NCBI GenBank assembly: GCA_946480655.1
Contig: CAMLKN010000124.1
Coordinates: 1 to 6,720 of the forward strand
Source of the DNA: an uncultured Devosia sp.
Lineage (GTDB): Bacteria > Pseudomonadota > Alphaproteobacteria > Rhizobiales > Devosiaceae
Direction of reading: 5' to 3'
DNA: 6,720 nt
Shown here one piece after another: positions 1-5,297 of the stretch. The notes beneath the pieces are model-generated. The model was not told the origin of the DNA, made no database searches, and worked only from the letters and a program-made list of their open reading frames with translations. Position numbers and translations under genes: made by a program. Numbering within the stretch: position 1 is the stretch's first letter; every line of letters begins with the position of its first letter.

Positions 1-1124
1 TGGCGACGCCGCCGGTGGACCGGCTGGCCATCCGCACCTTCATCTCGCCCTTCGATCCGCTGTCGATCCGCGAGGCGCTGCTGCGCGAGAAGTATCGTGG
101 CGGGCAGAGCTTCTATGTCGTGCCCAAGATCAAGGATCAGCCCGATATTGCCGAGTTCCTGCGGCAGCAGGTTCCGGAGGTGAGCTTTGTGATTGCCAAT
201 GGACAGATGCCGCCGGGCGAGCTCGACGACATCATGAACGCTTTCTACGACAACAAGTTCGACGTGCTGCTGGCGACGACAATCGTGGAGTCGGGGCTCG
301 ATATTCCCAATGCCAATACATTGATCGTGCATCGGGCCGACAATTTCGGCCTGGCCCAGCTCTACCAAATCCGCGGCCGCATCGGGCGGGCCAAGCAGCG
401 CGCCTATGCGCTGTTTACTGTGCCGCCTGATCGCAAGCTGACCGACACCGCTGAGCGGCGTCTGGGCGTGCTGCAGTCGCTTGAAAGCCTGGGGGCCGGG
501 TTCCAGCTTGCCAGTCATGATCTCGACATTCGTGGCGCGGGGAACCTCCTCGGCGACGAACAGTCCGGCCACATCCGTGAGGTGGGATACGAACTCTACC
601 AGGCGATGCTGGAAGAGGCGGTTGCCAATCTCAAGTCGGGCGAGGAAGAGTACGAGGACCGCAACGAGTGGAGCCCCCAAATATCGCTGGGCATGCCGGT
701 GATGATTCCGGAGCATTACGTGCCCGACTTGACGCTGCGCATGCAGCTCTATCGCAAGCTGGGTGACCTTACCGATATCCGCGACATCGATGCCGCGGGC
801 GCCGAGCTGATCGACCGCTTCGGACCGCTGCCGGAGGAAGTGGAGGCGCTGCTCAAGGTCATCCTCGTCAAATCGCTGTGCCGGCAGGCCAATGTCGAGA
901 AGGTGGATGCGGGTCCCAAGGGCGCGGTCATCACCCTGCGGAACAACGAGTTCCCCAATCCGGCGGGGCTGGTGCGGATGGTCAGCGACCTTTCCAACCA
1001 GGTGCGCATCAAACCCGATCAGAAACTCGTGTTCGCGCGCAATTGGCCTACTGCGGAACAACGCCTCAAAGGGGCGGCCGCAATCCTCTCAAAGCTCGCC
1101 AAACTGGCGGAAACGGGGGGCTGA
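1..1124 (+). CDS. mfd: Transcription-repair coupling factor Mfd, C-terminal part (5' end outside window)
   Basis: Mfd is a cytoplasmic ATP-driven DNA translocase that removes RNA polymerase stalled at lesions and recruits UvrA for nucleotide excision repair. The reading frame is open from the first full codon at base 3 (Ala-Thr-Pro-Pro, matching the end of the first RecA-like domain) to the TGA at 1122-1124. About 373 residues are present, against roughly 1150 for full-length Mfd, so two thirds lie upstream of the window. Visible parts in order are: second RecA-like domain; helicase motif V, TTIVESGLDIPNANT (from about 276); motif VI, QLYQIRGRIGR (357-389); the TRG/RecG-like segment HDLDIRGAGNLLGDEQSGH (about 516-572); then the C-terminal D7 domain with MPVMIPEHYVPD and ELIDRFGPLP. 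It aligns closely with E. coli Mfd from memory through to the C-terminus. No truncation or frameshift is seen. The internal GTG at 15 is not the real start. Confidence 0.97.
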   Translation, partial: ATPPVDRLAIRTFISPFDPLSIREALLREKYRGGQSFYVVPKIKDQPDIAEFLRQQVPEVSFVIANGQMPPGELDDIMNAFYDNKFDVLLATTIVESGLDIPNANTLIVHRADNFGLAQLYQIRGRIGRAKQRAYALFTVPPDRKLTDTAERRLGVLQSLESLGAGFQLASHDLDIRGAGNLLGDEQSGHIREVGYELYQAMLEEAVANLKSGEEEYEDRNEWSPQISLGMPVMIPEHYVPDLTLRMQLYRKLGDLTDIRDIDAAGAELIDRFGPLPEEVEALLKVILVKSLCRQANVEKVDAGPKGAVITLRNNEFPNPAGLVRMVSDLSNQVRIKPDQKLVFARNWPTAEQRLKGAAAILSKLAKLAETGG

Positions 1125-1158
1125 ACGTGCCCCGGTTACCACGCCCAAGCATAATGTT

Positions 1159-1187
1159 TTGGCAATGGTAATCGGTCATGTTATTGC
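1159..1187 (+). promoter_or_regulatory. Candidate sigma70-type promoter for the IalB-family gene
   Basis: TTGGCA at 1159-1164 matches the TTGACA -35 box at five of six bases. A 17-bp spacer leads to TATTGC at 1182-1187, a weak -10 box. It would start transcription near 1194 and give a 5' leader of about 75 nt that includes the GC hairpin at 1224-1240. The mfd-ialB gap is 145 bp, so a separate promoter is plausible. The -10 match is poor and this is a visual match only. Confidence 0.3.
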
Positions 1188-1223
1188 CCGATTTGCGCCC
1201 TTGAAGGGCAGTTCAAGTTCAAA

Positions 1224-1240
1224 GGCGGCTGCGCGCCGCC
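1224..1240 (+). other. GC-rich hairpin in the leader upstream of the IalB-family gene
   Basis: GGCGGC (1224-1229) and GCCGCC (1235-1240) form a perfect 6-bp GC stem with a TGCGC loop, ending ten bases before the purine-rich ribosome binding region. No T-run follows, so it does not look like an intrinsic terminator for mfd. A smaller inverted repeat, GCCC-TTGAA-GGGC, lies just upstream at 1197-1209. Together they could be an mRNA-stabilising 5' structure, or chance in GC-rich DNA. Confidence 0.35.
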
Positions 1241-1249
1241 CGGACCGCC

Positions 1250-1263
1250 AAGGAAGGCAAGGA
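1250..1263 (+). promoter_or_regulatory. Ribosome binding site for the IalB-family gene
   Basis: The purine-rich stretch contains AAGGAAGG (1250-1257) and AAGGA (1259-1263). The second copy is 6 nt from the ATG at 1270, which is ideal spacing. It fixes that ATG as the start and argues against longer in-frame extensions back into mfd. Confidence 0.75.
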
Positions 1264-1269
1264 TATTCT

Positions 1270-2016
1270 ATGACTTTCAGGAAACCCCTCGTCGCCGGAA
1301 TCGCGGTGGCCGCACTCATGCTGTCCCCCCTTTCGGCATTTGCACAGGATGCGACGACCGAAACGCCGGCAGCCGAGGCCACCGAGGCTGCGCCCGCCGA
1401 GGGTTCCGCGACTGAAGAGGTCGCCGCTGCCGTCGACAACCTCGCCTCGCAGAACTGGCTAAAGGTCTGTGACCCGCTTCCCGATGGGCAGAAGGCCTGC
1501 CTGATGCGCCAGGTTGTTCTGGCCAATGGCCAGTTCCTGGGTTCGTTCCTTCTCCGTGACGACCCCGGTCAGGAAAGCCGCCTCCTGGCGGTTGCCGCCG
1601 TGCCGCTCGGGGTGCTGCTGCCGTTCGGCCTCACCTGGCAGATCGACAATGCCAAGCCGGTGCGCGTGCCCTACATGCTGTGCGACACGCAATCGTGCTC
1701 GACCCAGCTGGTGATCAACGAGCAGTACATCAACTCGCTCAAGGCCGGTAACAAGCTGACCCTGACCGCCAAGAACCGCCAGAACCAGGATCTCTCCATC
1801 GAGATCAACCTGTCCGGCTTTACCGCCACCTATGACAGCGAGGCCGCGCTGACGTTCGAGCAGCTGCAGCAGCAGGAATCGGGCCAGAATGCGCTTGAGC
1901 AGGTTTTGCAGGATCGCGCAGAGCAACTGCGCCAGGAATTGTCCGGTGAAGGCACCGAGGCTCCGGCGGAAGGTGCGCCGGCCGAGGGCACCGAGGCTCC
2001 GGCTCCCCAGCAGTAA
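1270..2016 (+). CDS. Secreted invasion-associated locus B (IalB) family protein
   Basis: This predicted envelope protein of 248 residues belongs to the IalB family, named after the Bartonella invasion-associated protein and widespread, often as paralogues, in alphaproteobacteria. Its molecular role is poorly defined. Residues 1-25 form a Sec signal peptide: basic RK at 4-5, a hydrophobic core at 7-21 and an AFA|QD cleavage site. Residues 26-57 are an Ala/Glu/Thr-rich linker. The IalB core spans about 61-190, with WLKVCDPLPDGQKACLMRQ, the hydrophobic PLGVLLPFGLTWQID, and MLCDTQSC. Cysteines 67, 77, 138 and 143 could form two disulfides in the periplasm. Residues 195-224 are Gln/Glu-rich and probably helical, and the tail (226-248) is a GTEAPAEG-type repeat. 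The low-complexity ends make it longer than a bare IalB domain. It probably has its own promoter and terminator, so it is likely monocistronic. Family assignment is firm; the role, including any part in host interaction, is unknown. Confidence 0.9.
   Translation: MTFRKPLVAGIAVAALMLSPLSAFAQDATTETPAAEATEAAPAEGSATEEVAAAVDNLASQNWLKVCDPLPDGQKACLMRQVVLANGQFLGSFLLRDDPGQESRLLAVAAVPLGVLLPFGLTWQIDNAKPVRVPYMLCDTQSCSTQLVINEQYINSLKAGNKLTLTAKNRQNQDLSIEINLSGFTATYDSEAALTFEQLQQQESGQNALEQVLQDRAEQLRQELSGEGTEAPAEGAPAEGTEAPAPQQ
1951..2003 (+). repeat. Short in-frame direct repeat encoding GTEAPA
   Basis: The 17-bp unit GGCACCGAGGCTCCGGC occurs at 1951-1967 and identically at 1987-2003, 36 bp apart and in frame. 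Each copy encodes Gly-Thr-Glu-Ala-Pro-Ala within the low-complexity tail of the IalB-family protein, with a related GAPAEG unit between them. Exact nucleotide identity suggests recent duplication or slippage. Confidence 0.8.
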
Positions 2017-2017
2017 G

Positions 2018-2031
2018 CCAGTCAAGACTGG
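2018..2031 (+). repeat. Perfect 6-bp inverted repeat just after the IalB stop
   Basis: CCAGTC (2018-2023) and GACTGG (2026-2031) are perfect reverse complements separated by AA. The element starts 2 nt after the TAA and 8 nt before the main terminator stem. The loop of two is too tight to form fully, so in RNA it would be a 5-bp or shorter stem. It may support the terminator or protect the 3' end, or it may be chance. Confidence 0.4.
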
Positions 2032-2039
2032 ATGTGAGA

Positions 2040-2071
2040 GGGCGTGGCGAAAGCCGCGCCCTTCTTGTTTT
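2040..2071 (+). terminator. Rho-independent terminator after the IalB-family gene
   Basis: A 9-bp stem, GGGCGTGGC (2040-2048) with GCCGCGCCC (2053-2061), closes a GAAA tetraloop (2049-2052). It is followed at once by the T-rich tract TTCTTGTTTT (2062-2071). The only non-Watson-Crick pair is a G-U wobble. On the minus strand that pair becomes an A-C mismatch and only a poor T-run follows, so the element should act mainly on + strand transcripts. It sits in the 60-bp gap between the convergent IalB and hydroxylase genes, whose stops are at 2016 and 2077. Confidence 0.88.
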
Positions 2072-2076
2072 GCGGT

Positions 2077-3237
2077 TCAGGCGCGCTCGCCCATGCCAAT
2101 GGCAAAGGCCTGGCGACGCAGCGCGGGCAGGAGCTTGAGAGCCCAGAGGCCGCCAGCGCGCAGGGCCTGGCTTGGCACCATCTCTGCGAGGAGAGAGCGG
2201 AACAAGGTGTCCACCATGGTGCCGGTGCGTGCGAGATCAGCGGAGCGGCGAGCCGCATAATCGCCGCTCGCGACGACACCCCAATCAGGCTTGAGACGAT
2301 CCGCTGCGGTCACGGCCGCCAGCAGGTCGGCGGCGTCACGCAAGCCCAGGTTGAGTCCTTGGGCGCCGATCGGCGGGAAGGCATGAGCCGACTCACCCAC
2401 CAGGGCTACTCCGTCGCGGCCGGCGGTATCGACGGCGAGCGTCGACAGAGGAAACACAAAGCTCGGCGAGGCGAGGCTCATGCTGCCAAAAAGGCGCTGC
2501 GCGCGCTGGTGAATCGCGGCCAGCAGGGCCTCCGGTCCGCTCGCCTGGAGTTGGCGGAGCATGGGTTCCTCGTCGATCCAAACCAGGTTGGCCCGGGTTC
2601 CGCCGGCCGGAACCAGCGTGAATGGGCCGTGCGGATAGTGGAACTCGATAGATTCCCCGCCAATGGGTCGCGCCAGGTCAAGATCGCAGACCAAGGCTGC
2701 CTCGGCGAAGCTGTGTTCGCGGGTGGAGATGCCGGCAGCCGCGCGGAGCAAAGATTTCTTTCCGTCGGCGCCGACAACCAGGGGGGCGCTCAATTGGGTG
2801 CCGTCGGCAAGCGTCACCAGGCCCAGGTCGCCTACGCGGCGCCAGTTGGTAACGGCCTGGTTGCGGGTCTCGAGGCCAACTGCTGGCGCGGCGGATTGGA
2901 AACGTTCCAGGAGGCGGGCATTGGGAAAATTCCAGCCGAAGGCGGCCAGGCCGATTTCCTTGGCATCAAAGAGCGTTTCGGGCGCACGGATGAGACGCGC
3001 AGTTGCGTCGATGATGCGAATGGCGGTGAGGGCGTGACCGATCTCTGCCGGGTCATCAATAAGACCCGTTTCGCAAAGGAAGTCGACGCTGGGCATCATC
3101 AAGGCTGAGGTGCGGCGATCGATCGGCGCCGGTGGCGCCAGATGGATGACCTGGTGGCCCGCCCGCGAAAGGCTGATGGCGGCGGCGAGGCCGGCAAGCC
3201 CGCCGCCCACGACGATGATATCGGCGTCGGCTTTCAT
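2077..3237 (-). CDS. UbiH/UbiF/COQ6-family FAD-dependent hydroxylase
   Basis: The product is a 386-residue class A flavoprotein monooxygenase. Such enzymes use NAD(P)H and O2 to hydroxylate the aromatic ring of ubiquinone precursors at the inner membrane. E. coli UbiH is of similar length (about 390). Visible are: the N-terminal dinucleotide fold with GGGLAGLAAA (11-20); the DRRTSAL segment (40-46); the DG motif VVGADGKKSLLR (154-165); and the second FAD motif VALVGESAHAFPPIGAQGLNLGLRDAADL (277-305). In that motif the usual GD is GE (281-282). The start ATG (3237-3235) overlaps the TGA of the upstream YeeE-family gene as ATGA. It has no strong Shine-Dalgarno of its own, so translation is probably coupled. 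The TGA is at 2079-2077. It could be the organism's UbiH or UbiL-type ubiquinone enzyme, or a paralogue for another substrate. The family is sure; the hydroxylated position cannot be read from the sequence. Confidence 0.9.
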   Translation of the reverse strand: MKADADIIVVGGGLAGLAAAISLSRAGHQVIHLAPPAPIDRRTSALMMPSVDFLCETGLIDDPAEIGHALTAIRIIDATARLIRAPETLFDAKEIGLAAFGWNFPNARLLERFQSAAPAVGLETRNQAVTNWRRVGDLGLVTLADGTQLSAPLVVGADGKKSLLRAAAGISTREHSFAEAALVCDLDLARPIGGESIEFHYPHGPFTLVPAGGTRANLVWIDEEPMLRQLQASGPEALLAAIHQRAQRLFGSMSLASPSFVFPLSTLAVDTAGRDGVALVGESAHAFPPIGAQGLNLGLRDAADLLAAVTAADRLKPDWGVVASGDYAARRSADLARTGTMVDTLFRSLLAEMVPSQALRAGGLWALKLLPALRRQAFAIGMGERA

Positions 3238-3707
3238 CTTGCCGCGTCCGCAAGGCGGCGACGATGGCCGCTGGGCAGTAGCACGCTACCGGCGAGCGAG
3301 CCGGCAAACATAGCGCCTAGAAAGAGCCAGAGGCCGTCAGGCTGGAAGGCGATCAGGGAGATGGCCGGCCCGGGGCAAATGCCCGACATGCCCCAGCCAA
3401 GACCGAAAATGGCCGCGCCACCGACCAGGCGGGCATCAATCTTCTTGTATTCCGGCTCATGGAACTCGCGATCGAACAGTGGTGCCGGACGTCCGCGGCC
3501 GATGCGGACGGCGATGAACATGACCAGGATGGCGGGCACAATGACGAAAGCGAGGCTCGGGTCCCAGCCGCCGGTTGGGATGGCGGTAAAATCGAGGAAG
3601 CGCAGGACTTTGAGCGGATCGACCATCTGAGAGACATAAAGGCCGGCGCCGAAGAGGGCGCCGCTCACAGCGGCGGTGGCCAGATAAGGCAGGCGGAGCA
3701 CGGCCAT
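3234..3707 (-). CDS. YeeE/YedE-family membrane protein, second half-size subunit (DUF6691 type)
   Basis: This 157-residue integral membrane protein resembles one half of the YeeE/YedE fold, which includes the thiosulfate importer TsuA. Paired half-size forms are known from sulfur-responsive operons such as the BigR operon of Xylella and Agrobacterium. Likely membrane segments lie near residues 8-26, 52-68, 93-110 and 126-146. A central polar stretch (70-91) holds RIGRGRPAPLFDREFHEPEYKK. The signature GLGWGMSGICPGPA (102-115) carries the conserved Cys111. I chose the ATG at 3707-3705: it gives the family-typical MAVLRLPYLATAAVSGALFGAG start, has GGGA (complement of 3716-3719) 8 nt upstream, and shares one base with the stop of the preceding gene (TGATG). 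A longer in-frame extension to 3824 lies inside that gene and is rejected. Its 3' end overlaps the hydroxylase by 4 nt. The transported substrate is unknown. Confidence 0.9.
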   Translation of the reverse strand: MAVLRLPYLATAAVSGALFGAGLYVSQMVDPLKVLRFLDFTAIPTGGWDPSLAFVIVPAILVMFIAVRIGRGRPAPLFDREFHEPEYKKIDARLVGGAAIFGLGWGMSGICPGPAISLIAFQPDGLWLFLGAMFAGSLAGSVLLPSGHRRRLADAAR

Positions 3708-4159
3708 CAGACTATTCCCGTAACGGAGACAGTGAGGATGGCCACCGAGAAGAAGACGGCAACGGCGACCAGAGAACGCAGAGAGAGGCGGGCGAGGCCG
3801 CAGACACCGTGGCCGGAGGTGCAACCATTGCCCACCTTAGTGCCAAAGCCGGTCAGAAGGCCCGCAACGATCAACCAGACGGGCGTGGGGATCGACCAGG
3901 CGACGGGCGGGGCGACGAGTTGGGCCGGCTCAGTGCCGCCAACACCCAATTGCGGGAAGACCAATGCCGTAACTGCGGTGGCGGCGACCAGGGACACAAG
4001 GAAGACCAGGCGCCAGACGACAGTCTGCGCAGGGGGCAGGAGTTGGCCGAAAATTCCGGAAATACCGGCAATGCGCCCATTGCCCAGCCAGAGCACGGCC
4101 GAGGCCAGGCCGATCAGCACGCCGCCCAAGGCCGCGGAAAGAGGGGAGAAGGCTTCCAT
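3707..4159 (-). CDS. YeeE/YedE-family membrane protein, first half-size subunit
   Basis: This 150-residue membrane protein is the partner of the next gene. Together they would make one complete YeeE/YedE-type channel, probably for a sulfur compound such as thiosulfate or (poly)sulfide; the substrate is inferred from the family. Motifs are GNGRIAGISG (26-35) and GFGTKVGNGCTSGHGVCG (104-121), with Cys113 and Cys120 as candidate sulfur-relay residues by analogy with TsuA. Hydrophobic segments lie near 8-25, 48-69, 92-105 and 127-149. I chose the ATG at 4159-4157, because MEAFSPLSAALGGVLIG is the usual beginning of this family. An in-frame GTG at 4198 would add 13 residues (LGSGSVPLARPH region) with no ribosome binding site. 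Even the chosen start has only a weak GAGA upstream. It is the first gene of the minus-strand cluster and ends in a 1-nt overlap with the second subunit. No regulator gene accompanies it. Confidence 0.88.
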   Translation of the reverse strand: MEAFSPLSAALGGVLIGLASAVLWLGNGRIAGISGIFGQLLPPAQTVVWRLVFLVSLVAATAVTALVFPQLGVGGTEPAQLVAPPVAWSIPTPVWLIVAGLLTGFGTKVGNGCTSGHGVCGLARLSLRSLVAVAVFFSVAILTVSVTGIV

Positions 4160-4249
4160 ATGGGGTCTCGCAAGTGGAACGGAACCGGAGCCTAGCACCG
4201 GCGGTTAGAGGGTTACCAGCCGGGGTTGGGCAGGGCCATTCCGTTTGAT

Positions 4250-4280
4250 GCCGCAGGCGCGGAAAAACTGCATTTGCGGC
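4250..4280 (+). repeat. Inverted repeat in the divergent intergenic region
   Basis: GCCGCA (4250-4255) and TGCGGC (4275-4280) are perfect reverse complements 19 bp apart, extendable by two G-T pairs inward on the + strand. It lies between the divergent YedE-type and TerC genes, just upstream of the candidate TerC promoter. It could be an operator-like dyad or chance. The rest of the 4160-4346 gap shows no further structure to me, and no yybP-ykoY manganese riboswitch consensus was recognised. Confidence 0.3.
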
Positions 4281-4281
4281 C

Positions 4282-4310
4282 TTCACCGATTGGCATGTCA
4301 TCCCTAAATT
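4282..4310 (+). promoter_or_regulatory. Candidate promoter for the terC-qor cluster
   Basis: TTCACC (4282-4287) and TAAATT (4305-4310) are separated by exactly 17 bp. Each matches the sigma70 consensus at four of six bases. The predicted start site near 4317 would give a 30-nt leader. The match is modest, but it is the best I see upstream of the TerC gene. Confidence 0.3.
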
Positions 4311-4335
4311 GCTGCCACTGATTGAATCGCAACCC

Positions 4336-4339
4336 GGAG
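4336..4339 (+). promoter_or_regulatory. Ribosome binding site for the TerC-family gene
   Basis: GGAG lies 7 nt before the ATG at 4347, which is standard spacing and supports that start. Confidence 0.65.
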
Positions 4340-4346
4340 CACTGCG

Positions 4347-5297
4347 ATGCTTGAACTGCTGGCCGATCCCAATGTCTGGATCGCCTTTGCCACGCTGACG
4401 GTCATGGAGATCGTGCTGGGCATCGACAACATCGTGTTCATTTCGGTGCTGGTGTCGCGCCTGCCGCGCGAGCAGGCCGAATTCGCCCGCAAGCTGGGTA
4501 TCGGGCTGGCGCTGGTGTTCCGTATCGTTCTGCTGTTGCTGATCAGCGTTATCGTGCAGCTTAAGGAACCCGTCTTCGAGGCCTTCGGGCACGGCTTCTC
4601 CTGGAAGGACATCATCCTGATCGCCGGTGGCGGCTTCCTGATCTACAAGGCCACGCATGAAATGCATGCGGCTATCGAGGAGCCGCACGAGGTGGGGCTG
4701 GTCGAGGCGGCCAAGACCAGCCTGCAAGCCATTCTCGTCCAGATCGTGTTGATCGACATGGTGTTTTCCATCGACTCGATCATCACGGCCGTGGGCATGG
4801 TCCCCGCCGACCAGGTGGTCGTGATGATCGCTGCCGTGTTGGTAGCCGTCGCCGTCATGTTCTTTGCCTCCGGTCCGATCGCCAAGTTTGTGGCAGATCA
4901 CCCGACGACCAAGATGCTGGCTCTGGCCTTCCTGCTGCTGATCGGCGTGACACTGGTGGCGGATGGCCTCGGTTTCCACATTCCCAAGGGCTACATCTAC
5001 TCGGCCATGGCCTTCTCGGTGCTGGTCGAGGCGGTCAACATCTTCGCCAAGAACCGCAAGATGCGACTGGCCGGCGGCAAGGTGCACAAGGCGGAGTTCA
5101 CGCCGTTTACTGGCGATACGGGCTCGGTGTCGTCGGCGGCGGCGATTGCCTCGTTGAGCGGGAGTCCCGGCGTGACTGCGGCGGTTGCGAAGGCGGCTCC
5201 AGCAGGAACCAAGCCGTCGCCCGTAGCGCCCAAGCCGCGCGGCGGAGCACAATCCCGTCCGAAATCGGCGCCGCGCAAGCCCAAGGCGCCGAAATGA
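4347..5297 (+). CDS. TerC-family integral membrane protein
   Basis: TerC-family inner-membrane proteins are named for tellurite resistance. Better-studied members (Alx, MeeY/MeeF) export or handle manganese, often to metallate exported proteins. This one has 316 residues. The two metal-site repeats are clear: TVMEIVLGIDNIVF (18-31, with Glu21, Asp27 and Asn28) and VLIDMVFSIDSIITAVG (134-150, with Asp137 and Asp143). Membrane segments lie near 10-34, 51-72, 88-104, 125-148, 155-174, 188-206 and 216-234. From about 236 the chain becomes a soluble tail, first basic and then an 80-residue Ala/Pro/Lys/Ser-rich low-complexity stretch ending KPKAPK. Such a tail is probably disordered and basic. The start has a GGAG at good spacing. 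The stop overlaps the start of the quinone oxidoreductase gene as ATGA, pointing to a shared transcript. The family is certain; the metal specificity is inferred. Confidence 0.93.
   Translation: MLELLADPNVWIAFATLTVMEIVLGIDNIVFISVLVSRLPREQAEFARKLGIGLALVFRIVLLLLISVIVQLKEPVFEAFGHGFSWKDIILIAGGGFLIYKATHEMHAAIEEPHEVGLVEAAKTSLQAILVQIVLIDMVFSIDSIITAVGMVPADQVVVMIAAVLVAVAVMFFASGPIAKFVADHPTTKMLALAFLLLIGVTLVADGLGFHIPKGYIYSAMAFSVLVEAVNIFAKNRKMRLAGGKVHKAEFTPFTGDTGSVSSAAAIASLSGSPGVTAAVAKAAPAGTKPSPVAPKPRGGAQSRPKSAPRKPKAPK

Noticed and set aside
892..1269. In-frame upstream extension of the IalB-family gene into mfd.
   Set aside because: The extension is Arg/Ser-rich and overlaps the Mfd D7 coding region. 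The ATG at 1270 has a good ribosome binding site and begins a perfect signal peptide.
1459..2025. A 188-codon minus-strand open frame opposite the IalB-family gene.
   Set aside because: It is Leu/Gly/Arg-rich without a recognisable domain and antisense to a gene with signal peptide and family motifs.
2044..3108. A 354-codon open frame on the plus strand opposite the hydroxylase.
   Set aside because: It begins inside the terminator hairpin, has no ribosome binding site, and is fully antisense to a gene with clear FAD motifs.
3708..3824. Longer N-terminus for the second YeeE/YedE subunit.
   Set aside because: The added residues are Arg/Pro/Cys-rich, unlike a membrane protein start, and lie within the first subunit gene. 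The ATG at 3707 fits the family.
4160..4198. GTG start at 4198 for the first YeeE/YedE subunit.
   Set aside because: It has no ribosome binding site, and the extra 13 residues do not match the usual family beginning.
4200..4346. A manganese (yybP-ykoY) riboswitch upstream of the TerC gene, as known for some TerC-family genes.
   Set aside because: I could not find the conserved core sequences of that riboswitch in the gap, and the predicted leader is only about 30 nt. A covariance-model search would settle it.
3930..5252. A 440-codon open frame on the minus strand opposite TerC.
   Set aside because: It is His/Asp/Gln/Arg-rich with no recognisable domain, and it lies opposite the clear TerC gene and part of the YedE-type gene. 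It is an antisense shadow of GC-rich coding DNA.
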